Positions 6,900 through 14,064 of a stretch of DNA of 20,624 nt are shown one piece after another. Position numbers and translations under genes: made by a program. Positions within the stretch are counted from its first letter, which is position 1. Every line of letters starts with the position of its first letter. This stretch comes from a virus. The DNA lies in IMG/VR virus record IMGVR_UViG_3300004463_000166, positions 1 to 20,624 of that record, one strand, 5' to 3'. The notes beneath the pieces were generated by a model. That model was given only the letters and a program-made list of their open reading frames with translations. It made no database searches and had not been told where the DNA came from.

Positions 6900-7889
6900 A
6901 TGGCAGCGCCAGTAAATACGGTGTTGTCGACAGCCGCTGTCGGCAACAAAGAACAGCTCTCCGACATCGTTTCCCTGATCACTCCCGAAGATACGCCCAT
7001 CTATGACATGGCGGGCAAGGAGAAGACCAAGGGGACCCATCCCGAATGGGAAATCGATGAACTTCGTGCCCCGGCCGAGAACATCCAGACGGAAGGTGAC
7101 GACTATACCTTCAGTTCGGTTGCCCCGCCCGAGCGCGTCGGCAATTACACGCAGATTTTCCGCGAAACCTGGGTCTATTCCAAGACACAGGACACCGTGG
7201 AAAATGCGGGTAATGTCGAAAAGACCCGCGAAAAGCGCGTCAAGGCCGGCGTCGAAGTCCGCAAGGACATCGAGCTTTCCATGGTCGTGAACAATGCCTC
7301 TGTTGCGGGCGCTACCCGCGAAAGCGGCTCGCTCCCGACCTGGATCACCTCCAACGTTTCCCGTGAAGGCGGCGGCTCCAATGGTGGGTACAATTCCGGC
7401 ACCGGACTGACGGTCGCTGAGGGCACTGGCTCGCAGCGTGCGTTCACGAAGGACCAGTTGGATACCGTCATGCAGTCGGCCTACCAGAGCGGGGCCAACG
7501 TCTCCAAGGTGGTCACGTCGCCATACGTCAAGTCGGTCTTCGTGTCCTTCATGTCGGACACCGATGTTGCACAGTTCCGCTATTCGGTGGGCAGCGGCAA
7601 GAAGACCATCTACGGAACGGCCGACTACTACGAAGGTCCGTTCGGCAAGGTGATGATCGTTCCCAACCGCGTCATGGCTGCGAATGCCGGTGCCGCGCGT
7701 CGTGCGTTCCTGCTCGATCCCGAGATGATTTCCTGGCTGTCGCTTCGACCTATCCAGGACGATCCGGGCCTTGCCAAGACCGGCGACAACGTCAAGGGCG
7801 TCATCATCGGCGAAGGCTGCCTGAAGGTGAAGAACGAGGCCGGCATCGGTGTCGTTGCCGATCTCTATGGCCTGACTGCAAGCACGTAA
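6900..7889 (+). CDS. major capsid protein, DUF5309/SU10-type HK97 fold
   Basis: The main shell protein, 329 aa. The N-terminus SDIVSLITPEDTPIYDMAGK followed by THPEWEIDEL is the signature start of the DUF5309 (SU10 major capsid) family. Further family-like segments are FRETWVYSKTQDTVENAG, KRVKAGVEVRKDIELSMVVN (the long backbone helix), a Gly/Ser-rich loop at ~145-175, and ADYYEGPFGKVMIVPNRVM before the C-terminal SWLSLRPIQDD. It begins six bases after the scaffold stop, with AAGAAGG about ten bases before the ATG. It should be the most abundant product of the operon. A 541-aa frame on the opposite strand covers it but has no credible protein features. Confidence 0.95.
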   Translation: MAAPVNTVLSTAAVGNKEQLSDIVSLITPEDTPIYDMAGKEKTKGTHPEWEIDELRAPAENIQTEGDDYTFSSVAPPERVGNYTQIFRETWVYSKTQDTVENAGNVEKTREKRVKAGVEVRKDIELSMVVNNASVAGATRESGSLPTWITSNVSREGGGSNGGYNSGTGLTVAEGTGSQRAFTKDQLDTVMQSAYQSGANVSKVVTSPYVKSVFVSFMSDTDVAQFRYSVGSGKKTIYGTADYYEGPFGKVMIVPNRVMAANAGAARRAFLLDPEMISWLSLRPIQDDPGLAKTGDNVKGVIIGEGCLKVKNEAGIGVVADLYGLTAST

Positions 7890-7901
7890 GGAGACAGGAC
7901 C

Positions 7902-8231
7902 ATGAGCACGATCAATACCGTAGGAGCAGGCACCGCAACGGCCACAACCGGCGCGGCAACGCTCAACAACCGCTTCGGCAAGGTGACGACCGAGTCGCTG
8001 ACCACGGCACAGAATGCGTTCTACACGCTGACTGTGACGAGTTCGGCAATCAAGGCCTCGCACCTTCCTTTCGTGTCCGTCGCCAATGGCACGAACACGC
8101 AGGGCACGCCGATGGTGGAAAAGGTGACCGCCGCCGATGGCTCGCTGGTGATCCGCATCTGCAACAAGCATGCGACAGCGGAAGCCCTCAACGGTACGCT
8201 GGTCATCACCTTCGCGGTCTTCGGCAACTAG
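7902..8231 (+). CDS. capsid decoration or head-fibre-like protein
   Basis: This 109-aa protein is rich in Thr, Ala, Val and Asn, with alternating hydrophobic strands (AFYTLTVTSSAI, HLPFVSVANG, SLVIRICNK, LNGTLVITFAVF), suggesting an all-beta sandwich. A small beta protein placed right after the major capsid gene and before a strong terminator is the usual setting for a capsid-cementing or surface decoration protein made in high copy. The N-terminal TVGAGTATATTGAATLNNRF looks flexible and could form the attachment arm. The family is not recognised with certainty. GGAGACAGG precedes the ATG at good spacing. Confidence 0.72.
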   Translation: MSTINTVGAGTATATTGAATLNNRFGKVTTESLTTAQNAFYTLTVTSSAIKASHLPFVSVANGTNTQGTPMVEKVTAADGSLVIRICNKHATAEALNGTLVITFAVFGN

Positions 8232-8256
8232 CCGAAACGGCAACAAAGCACATGAA

Positions 8257-8287
8257 AGGGGCGGGCTTCGGTCTGCCCCTTTTTCTT
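8257..8287 (+). terminator. intrinsic terminator after capsid genes
   Basis: A 10-bp stem (8257-8266 with 8271-8280; two G-T pairs) closes a TTCG tetraloop in the very stable C(UUCG)G form. It is followed by TTTTCTTT. It lies 25 bases after the decoration gene stop. No promoter is visible between it and the next ATG at 8309. Confidence 0.9.
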
Positions 8288-8308
8288 TGCCCCAACACAA
8301 GGTGATCC

Positions 8309-8656
8309 ATGATCGACATCCCGGAAGGCTGGCAGCAGTTCCACTGGAAACAGCAGGTTGCGCTGGCGAACGAGCTTTTCCCCGAAAAGAACATCAAGGA
8401 AGCCTCGCAGGCGCGTGGCGCTGTCGAGCAGGAAGTTCGCCGCCGTCAGCAGGAAGCATCGAAGCCGGCCATCGACATGCCGAAGACCGAACCGGGCGTT
8501 CCAACGCTTATGGTCTTCCTCGACTACGATGTCTGGATCGGCTCCGACGAGCGTGTCCGCAAGAGCCCTGACGTGGCCGTAGCAATACCGCGCGAACTCG
8601 CCAAGAAGTTCCTGGCCGAGGGCAAGGCGCGGCGCGGCGACCCACTGCCGGATTGA
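8309..8656 (+). CDS. hypothetical structural-region protein, 115 aa
   Basis: A soluble protein with an N-terminal WQQFHWKQQVALANELF segment, a charged helix (EQEVRRRQQEA), a proline-rich linker, then VPTLMVFLDYDVWIGSDERV and a basic C-terminus. I do not recognise the family. It is the first gene after the capsid terminator and is followed four bases later by another small gene, both lying before the adaptor gene. A role in head completion, or as a minor virion component, is inferred from position. AAGGTGAT precedes the ATG at 8309. Confidence 0.75.
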   Translation: MIDIPEGWQQFHWKQQVALANELFPEKNIKEASQARGAVEQEVRRRQQEASKPAIDMPKTEPGVPTLMVFLDYDVWIGSDERVRKSPDVAVAIPRELAKKFLAEGKARRGDPLPD

Positions 8657-8660
8657 TCCG

Positions 8661-8984
8661 ATGGAGGTTCGTGACGGCAAGTGGACGTTGTTCGACTACG
8701 ACTTCCATTCAGGCCGCAGCACGTGGGTTACCCACGAAGACGACAAGATGATTTTCCGGGTGGATCAACCCCTGGAACACATCATCGCCGCGAACAATGA
8801 AGCGGCCATCGATGCGCAGAACAAGCGCTTTGGCGAGTGGAACCGTATCGGCTCGGTGCCTTTGCATCTGGCCTACCAGAACGGCCTTTCGCAGGCTGCG
8901 GACCAGCATGATGACAGGTTCATCGCGCGGTTCTTCAACGATTCCGACAATCGGAAATTCAAGGTTGGGCGAGGGCGTGTCTGA
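8661..8984 (+). CDS. conserved phage protein upstream of the adaptor, 107 aa
   Basis: The pattern 'FDYDFHSGRSTWVTHEDD', 'QPLEHIIAANNEAA', 'WNRIGSVPLHLAYQNGL' and the ending 'FNDSDNRKFKVGRGRV' resembles small proteins I remember from many podovirus head-tail regions, where the ending has the form 'LNDPDNRxFRTxxGRV'. Their function is not established to my knowledge. The protein is soluble, with no signal or membrane segment. Its TGA overlaps the adaptor ATG by one base (TGATG), so the two are probably translated together. The upstream site before its own ATG is weak, consistent with coupling to the gene before. Confidence 0.8.
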   Translation: MEVRDGKWTLFDYDFHSGRSTWVTHEDDKMIFRVDQPLEHIIAANNEAAIDAQNKRFGEWNRIGSVPLHLAYQNGLSQAADQHDDRFIARFFNDSDNRKFKVGRGRV

Positions 8985-9616
8985 TGGCAATCACGGACTT
9001 TGCATCGCTCAAGACCGCCTTGACCGATCATATGGCGAGGTCCGACCTGGCGACGGTTGCTGACGAGCTTGTCAGCTTCGCAACCGATTACTTCAACTAT
9101 GGCGGCGACCCGCTGACCGACCCGCCCTTGCGCTGCCGCGACATGGAGGAAGTGGCCTCCCTGACGCCTGCAAGCGGTGTGTGCGCCCTTCCTGCCGATT
9201 ACCTGCAATATCGCCGTGTGGTCGAGGAAATGGCCACCCGCAAGCCGCTTTCCTACATCGCGCCATCCTCTGCCGAAATCATGTATCCGTCGCGATACGC
9301 GGGCACGGCACGGCACTTCACCATCATTGGCGGTGATCTCTATGTCTTCCCGCTTGCGACCAATGACATTGAACTGACCTACTACCAGAAAATCCCGCAT
9401 CTGTCGGACGCCAATACGACCAACTGGCTACTGACCAAGCATCCGCAGATTTACCTCCGCGCCTGCATGGTCATGGCCTGCGTCTACATCAAGGACATGC
9501 AACAGGCGGAAGCCAACCGCGCCTTGCTTCGTCCGCTGGTGTCCGGCCTGAGCGGGTCCGACATGATGAGCCAGTATGCCAACGCTGGCCTGACGATTGC
9601 CGGCTACGTCGCATGA
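8984..9616 (+). CDS. head-to-tail adaptor protein
   Basis: A 210-aa protein of the SU10/P22 gp4-like adaptor type, forming the ring under the portal. Features are an N-terminal helix (LKTALTDHMARSDL) and a segment that senses or lines the channel (VADELVSFATDYFN). Next come 'MEEVASLTPASGVCALPADYLQYRRV', 'SSAEIMYPSRYAGTARHFTIIGGDLYVFP' and 'IELTYYQKIPHLSD', and then a helical C-terminal part ('WLLTKHPQIYLRACMVMACVYIKD'). This order is characteristic of phage adaptor proteins. It sits immediately upstream of the nozzle gene, with an ATGA overlap, and is coupled to the gene before by TGATG. Confidence 0.88.
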   Translation: MAITDFASLKTALTDHMARSDLATVADELVSFATDYFNYGGDPLTDPPLRCRDMEEVASLTPASGVCALPADYLQYRRVVEEMATRKPLSYIAPSSAEIMYPSRYAGTARHFTIIGGDLYVFPLATNDIELTYYQKIPHLSDANTTNWLLTKHPQIYLRACMVMACVYIKDMQQAEANRALLRPLVSGLSGSDMMSQYANAGLTIAGYVA

Positions 9617-11067
9617 TCCCCTACCAGCTTGGGCCGTTCGAGCCGGATCGTCCGAAATACGCGCCGAACGCCTCGACCTGGGCCGTCAACTGCCTTCCGA
9701 CACAGGACGGATGGGGGCCAAAGCCCGATATTGTCGCCATCTCCGAAGCCCTGCCGAGCGAATGCCTTGGGGCGATCTATGTGCGTTCCTCTACAGGCTC
9801 CTTCGACATCATAGCAGGGACGATTGACGGCCTCTATCGGCTCGACCCGACCGATTACACATGGACGAATATCTCGCAGGGTGGGGGCACACCCTACAAC
9901 GTCCCAACGGGCGACAACTGGTGTTTTGTGCCGTGGGGCACGAAGCTGGTCGCGCTCAATCTCAATGATGATGCGCAGGTCTATGACATTGATGCCGGCA
10001 CGGCCTTTGCGGATTTGGGGGGCTCCCCTCCAAATGCGAAATATGGCTGGGTGGCCGGCGAGTTCCTTGTTCTAGGGCATATCGCGTCATTCCCCAACCG
10101 TATCCAGTGGTGCCAGATCGGCAATATCGAGGGCTGGGAGGTTGGCGTCAGAGGCGCTGATTTCCAGGACTTCCCCGATGGCGAGGATGTCATGGGGGGG
10201 ATTGGCTCATCCAATGGCGCAGTCGTTTTCCAGAGGCGCAAAATCCGCTCCATGGTGGTGACGCAGAACGCCGACTATGTGTTCCAGGTCTCTGTTCTCA
10301 ATCCAGACCGGGGCGTGATTGCCCCTCTCTCCATCGCCTCTATCGGGGCGAACATGTTCGCCTATCGCTCCGAAGATGGCTTCTTCATGGGGGTTGAAGG
10401 TACTGCAATTGGCGCAGAACGTGTCGATCGCTGGGTTCTGGAGCAGGCCGACCCCGAATACATCCCCGACATGAAGGGGGTGGCCGATCCGTTCCGAAAA
10501 ATCTTCTGGTGGCAGATACAGAAGATCGACGGGACCAAATTCCTGCTTGGCTATAACTGGCAGCTTCAACGCTGGTGCTATGCCGAGAATAACGTCTCCA
10601 CCATGGCCGTGGCTACCACAATCGGCATTTCGTGGGATGGGCTGGACGATCTGTATGCCACGATTGATGACGTGGACCTGCCTTTTGACTCCCGGCTGTT
10701 TACGGGTGGAAGACCCGAGTTTGCAGCCTTCACGACCGACCACAAGCTGGGCTTCTTCTCCGGTGCTGCCATGGTGGCAACGCTGGAAGGTGCATCGGTA
10801 AAGCTCGCCCCTCCGAACCGTGCCTTTTGCCAAGGTGCCAAGGTGCTGACCGATGCGCAGAACTTCACGGTGAAGGTCGGGACGCAGAGCAACTATCAGG
10901 ACAGCGTTACGTGGAGCGCGGCACAGTCGCCATTCACTGGAACGGGCCAATGTCATTTCCGGGCGAGTGGCGACCTGCATCGCTTTCAGGTGGAAATTCC
11001 GGCCGGGGAAAGCTGGACGAATGCCGCCGGCCTTGATGTCATTGCCGTGCCGGAGGGCAGCCGATGA
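9613..11067 (+). CDS. tail nozzle / P22 gp10-like beta-propeller protein
   Basis: A 484-aa beta-rich protein. It opens with MIPYQLGPFEPDRPKY and 'ASTWAVNCLPTQDGWGPKPD', the usual start of podoviral nozzle proteins (SU10 nozzle, P22 gp10 DNA-stabilisation hub). Repeated blade-like segments follow: TIDGLYRLDPTDYTWTNIS, NWCFVPWGTKLVALNLND, GWVAGEFLVLGHI, NRIQWCQIGNIEGWEV, FAYRSEDGFFMGV and KFLLGYNWQLQRWCYA. The C-terminal ~80 residues are a separate beta domain. The nozzle closes the tail channel and carries fibres. It shares ATGA overlaps with both neighbours. Confidence 0.88.
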   Translation: MIPYQLGPFEPDRPKYAPNASTWAVNCLPTQDGWGPKPDIVAISEALPSECLGAIYVRSSTGSFDIIAGTIDGLYRLDPTDYTWTNISQGGGTPYNVPTGDNWCFVPWGTKLVALNLNDDAQVYDIDAGTAFADLGGSPPNAKYGWVAGEFLVLGHIASFPNRIQWCQIGNIEGWEVGVRGADFQDFPDGEDVMGGIGSSNGAVVFQRRKIRSMVVTQNADYVFQVSVLNPDRGVIAPLSIASIGANMFAYRSEDGFFMGVEGTAIGAERVDRWVLEQADPEYIPDMKGVADPFRKIFWWQIQKIDGTKFLLGYNWQLQRWCYAENNVSTMAVATTIGISWDGLDDLYATIDDVDLPFDSRLFTGGRPEFAAFTTDHKLGFFSGAAMVATLEGASVKLAPPNRAFCQGAKVLTDAQNFTVKVGTQSNYQDSVTWSAAQSPFTGTGQCHFRASGDLHRFQVEIPAGESWTNAAGLDVIAVPEGSR

Positions 11068-11423
11068 GCGTCAATCTGGTTCATAGCGGTGCCATTGAAA
11101 GACAGGTCACCACGGCTCTATCGACCGACGGCCTTACGGCCATTCTTACCGACCCCGTCACGAAGGAAATGAACGCCAAGGTGGCCTCGATTGCCATTGC
11201 CAACGTCGATGCCAGCAATGCTTGTGCGGTGTCGCTCTACTACACCGATGCCACGGATACGGATTATCTCTTTGCCCGCTACAACGTCGCGGCGAATGAC
11301 ACCAAGATTATCGACAGCCTGCCGATTGTCCTTCAGGGCGGCTACACGCTCAAGGCACAGGCGGCAACAGGCGGTGACCTGACCATTACCGTCATCCTGG
11401 CAAAGTCCTCGTCTCTGGGATGA
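11064..11423 (+). CDS. small beta-sandwich structural protein, 119 aa
   Basis: Alternating hydrophobic strands (VASIAIANVDASNACAVSLYY, YLFARYNVAANDTKIID, YTLKAQAATGGDLTITVIL) suggest a compact beta-sandwich, a fold common in small tail-attached proteins in this position. It is coupled to the nozzle gene upstream and to the GNAT-like gene downstream by ATGA overlaps. A role as nozzle accessory or fibre-joining protein is inferred. I have no firm family match. There is no signal peptide or membrane segment. Confidence 0.75.
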   Translation: MSVNLVHSGAIERQVTTALSTDGLTAILTDPVTKEMNAKVASIAIANVDASNACAVSLYYTDATDTDYLFARYNVAANDTKIIDSLPIVLQGGYTLKAQAATGGDLTITVILAKSSSLG

Positions 11424-11824
11424 ACTTCATTCCCGTGCCGGTCCCTGAGGTGGACCGGATATGGCCGCAGGTTGCTCCTGGGTTCGAGAAGGCTATTGCC
11501 CGCTCGACGGGGGATATGAACCTTGGCTGGCTCTATCAGCAATGCAGGGCGGGCAACATCATCCTGCTTGTCGTGGTGAAGGACAAGACAATCATCGGGG
11601 CATTTGCGCTCCGTCCTGAGCAAGGGAGGCGCGGCACGAGAACCTGCATCGTCGAGATGTGGGGCCACGATTTCCGCGACTGGCAGGACGAGGGCATCGA
11701 CGCGCTTCTTGCGCTTGGGAAGCAATGCTGGGGCGCTGATGCGCTGCTGTTCACGGGCCAGCGTGCCTATTCCCGCTTTTCCCCCCGTGCCCGTGAAATC
11801 CGCAGAATTTATGAGGTGAAGTGA
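11420..11824 (+). CDS. GNAT-fold-like phage protein
   Basis: A 134-aa protein built like the small GNAT-like proteins found in many podovirus structural operons. It opens 'VDRIWPQVAPGFEKAIARS', has a helix 'NLGWLYQQCRAGNI', strands 'ILLVVVKDKTIIGAFALRP' and 'RTCIVEMWG', a helix 'DALLALGKQCWGADALLF', and ends 'RAYSRFSPRAREIRRIYEVK'. The classical acetyl-CoA pyrophosphate loop (R/QxxGxG/A) is not evident, so acetyltransferase activity is doubtful. It may be a structural derivative or modify a virion or host protein. It overlaps the previous gene by ATGA and the next by one base. Confidence 0.8.
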   Translation: MNFIPVPVPEVDRIWPQVAPGFEKAIARSTGDMNLGWLYQQCRAGNIILLVVVKDKTIIGAFALRPEQGRRGTRTCIVEMWGHDFRDWQDEGIDALLALGKQCWGADALLFTGQRAYSRFSPRAREIRRIYEVK

Positions 11825-12930
11825 TGGGCGAAGAAACCACCACGACCGGCAATTCCAACACCAATCAGACGCAGTTTTCGGACCCATGGGGCTCGGCGAG
11901 CAATCTGATCGGGCAGGGTATGAACGATGCCCTGTGGACGTACAATTCCCAGCTTCGGAACAACGACTGGACCTCGATGTTCAACGATGCCGTTGGGGGC
12001 ATGTCGTCGCTGGCCAACAACGCCATTGCGACCAATCCCCTGCAAGGCTCGATGAACGAGTGGCAGTCCACCTTTGGGACGGATGGCTATAACCAGACGC
12101 AACGCGATGCACTGGCACAGCTACAGGGCTTTTCTGCCGGGCAGAATCCCAATCAGGCTATCGGCCTTCTCCAGCCATTCACGCAGCAGACCGACAATCC
12201 GGCCCTTGCCGGCTTTTCACAGATGGCGGCTGGTGGGCCGAACTACTATTCGGAGGACAACCTTGCCGGCATTGCACGGGGCGATTTGCTCAACCGTGAG
12301 GATCCGAACTTCGAGCGTGTGCTTGACCGTTCGCTGGAAAGAGCCGCCACGGAAGCGGCCTTGGTATCGGGTGGCATGGGCCGCTATGGCTCGGGCGCTC
12401 ATCAGGGTGTGGTGACGCGCAATATCGGTGATACTGCCGCCAACGCCCGCATGGGGCAATACCAGTTCGAGCGCGGCCAGCAGCTACAGGCAAACCAGCT
12501 TATGGACGCCGCCCGCTCGGCCCGGGATGCAACGCAGCTCTCCGCACTATCGGGTCAGGCCGGCACATATGCCGACGACAGGAACAGCGCGATAAACGCC
12601 ATCAACGCGCTTGGCTCGCTCGACGCTGCGGATCAGGCGCTACAGTATCAGGCCATCACCGACCAGTTCAACATGGGTCAGCAGGGCATGAGCAATCTGG
12701 CCTCTGCCGGCGATGTCTGGTCCAGCCTCTACGGCGCGCAACAGCAGCCCTACAACGACCTGTATTCCCTGTCGCAAACGCCCTGGAATCTCATGTCCCA
12801 GCTTATGGGCATTGCCGGGGCTTCCTCGCCCTATGGGACGCAGACGAGCACGTCCACGACCGACTCCACGAGCGAGACGGAAAAAGACAACACCTGGGGC
12901 ACGGTCGCCGGCCTCGCAACGCTTCTGTAG
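11824..12930 (+). CDS. putative internal virion (DNA-ejection) protein 1
   Basis: A 368-aa protein rich in Gln, Asn, Ala, Gly and Ser. It begins with a Thr/Asn-rich tail (GEETTTTGNSNTNQTQFSDP) and continues with helical Gln-rich segments (YNQTQRDALAQLQGF, MGQYQFERGQQLQANQLMDAARSARDATQL). A small conserved-looking core 'DPNFERVLDRSLERAATEAALVSGGMGRYGSGAH' recalls internal proteins of podoviruses that leave the head before DNA. The C-terminus is Ser/Thr-rich (TQTSTSTTDSTSE). It is the first of three large internal-protein-like genes, matching the T7 gp14-15-16 arrangement in position. The start is ATG 11824 rather than the GTG one codon earlier: GAGGTG is five bases upstream and the ATG overlaps the previous stop. 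Confidence 0.75.
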   Translation: MGEETTTTGNSNTNQTQFSDPWGSASNLIGQGMNDALWTYNSQLRNNDWTSMFNDAVGGMSSLANNAIATNPLQGSMNEWQSTFGTDGYNQTQRDALAQLQGFSAGQNPNQAIGLLQPFTQQTDNPALAGFSQMAAGGPNYYSEDNLAGIARGDLLNREDPNFERVLDRSLERAATEAALVSGGMGRYGSGAHQGVVTRNIGDTAANARMGQYQFERGQQLQANQLMDAARSARDATQLSALSGQAGTYADDRNSAINAINALGSLDAADQALQYQAITDQFNMGQQGMSNLASAGDVWSSLYGAQQQPYNDLYSLSQTPWNLMSQLMGIAGASSPYGTQTSTSTTDSTSETEKDNTWGTVAGLATLL

Positions 12931-12939
12931 GAGGGCGAT

Positions 12940-14064
12940 ATGGCAGGTCTGCTTTCAAATCTCCTTGGCCTTGGCGGGGATGCCGGGGGAAGTGGCCTCT
13001 CCGGCCTTCTGGGCCTCGGTGGCACGCAGGACAACACATCGGGGGCGATGGGCCTAGGCAATGCCACGGACAGCGGTGGCGGGCTTCTGGGGCTCAATCT
13101 GTTTGGTGTGGATAATTCCATGCGCCTGCCTCTTGCCCTGTCCATGCTAGGCGGGGGCTCCAATTCGGGAGCCTTTACCAATGCCGCCAATGTCATGGCG
13201 AACATGGGTCCGAAGCTGGAGGAAAAGCGCCTTGCACAGGCCCAGCAAAACAAGACGCTGGAATTCCTGAAGCAGAACAACCCCGAGCTTGCGCAGATGG
13301 TTGATGCCGGCATGCCTATCAACGAGGCGTGGAACCAGGTGCTCAAGAGCCGCCAGCCGGGGAGCGGCGTATCCTACAGCAAGACGCCCGTCTATGGCAC
13401 GGTCAACGGCAAGACCGTTCTCGGCACGGTTGGCGAAGACGGGTCGTTCAAGCAGATCGACACTGGTGAGTTCCAGCCGTCTAGCGGGTTCGACCGGGTA
13501 GACCTCGGCACCGGCATTGGCATCGTGGACCGGCGAACAGGCCAAGTAGTCCAGACCATTCCCAAAGACAATTACGGCGCGGCCTATGATACGGGCTCGG
13601 GCACAGCAGACGCCAAAACAGCCGCCACCGCGCGCGAAGAGTATGCTTCCATTGCGAGCAAGATGCCGGGGCTTCGTGCCGTTATCGGCAATCTGGACCA
13701 ACTGGCAGAAAAGGCCACCTACACACTCGCCGGGCAGGGGCTTGACGAGGGCATGAAGCAGTTGGGCATGGAGCCCCGAGAGGCTGCCGTCGCCCGAACC
13801 GAGTATATTGCCATTGTGGACAATCAGGTGCTGCCCCTGCTTCGCGACACGTTCGGCGCTCAGTTCACCGTCGAGGAAGGCAAGGCCCTTCGTGCCACCT
13901 TGGGCGATCCGAACAAGACGCCGGCACAGAAGCAGGCTGTTCTCAAGGCCTTCATCGAGCAGAAGGAGCGTGACCTTGCCGCGCTTGCTTCGCGTGCTGG
14001 CATGAACACCCCGGCAGCGCCCGGCGCTTCACCGGCTGCGGCTGACCCGCTGGGAATACGCTGA
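12940..14064 (+). CDS. putative internal virion (DNA-ejection) protein 2
   Basis: A 374-aa protein whose first ~55 residues are Gly/Leu-rich, with repeated LLGLGG motifs (NLLGLGGDAGG, GLLGLGGTQ, GLLGLNLFG), likely membrane-active or flexible. A helical, Gln-rich segment follows (KLEEKRLAQAQQNKTLEFLKQN). The C-terminal region includes 'EYIAIVDNQVLPLLRDTFGAQFT' and 'GKALRATLGDPNKTPAQKQA', a pattern I know from internal/ejection proteins of many podoviruses. The last ~20 residues are a disordered Pro/Ala tail. AGGAGGG stands five bases before the ATG. The stop overlaps the next gene by TGATG. Confidence 0.8.
   Translation: MAGLLSNLLGLGGDAGGSGLSGLLGLGGTQDNTSGAMGLGNATDSGGGLLGLNLFGVDNSMRLPLALSMLGGGSNSGAFTNAANVMANMGPKLEEKRLAQAQQNKTLEFLKQNNPELAQMVDAGMPINEAWNQVLKSRQPGSGVSYSKTPVYGTVNGKTVLGTVGEDGSFKQIDTGEFQPSSGFDRVDLGTGIGIVDRRTGQVVQTIPKDNYGAAYDTGSGTADAKTAATAREEYASIASKMPGLRAVIGNLDQLAEKATYTLAGQGLDEGMKQLGMEPREAAVARTEYIAIVDNQVLPLLRDTFGAQFTVEEGKALRATLGDPNKTPAQKQAVLKAFIEQKERDLAALASRAGMNTPAAPGASPAAADPLGIR

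Noticed and set aside
6675-8300. A 541-aa open frame on the minus strand opposite scaffold end, major capsid and decoration genes.
   Set aside because: The plus strand carries a clear capsid family protein here. The minus frame is rich in Arg/His/Gly with no domain-like pattern, as expected of an antisense frame in GC-rich DNA.
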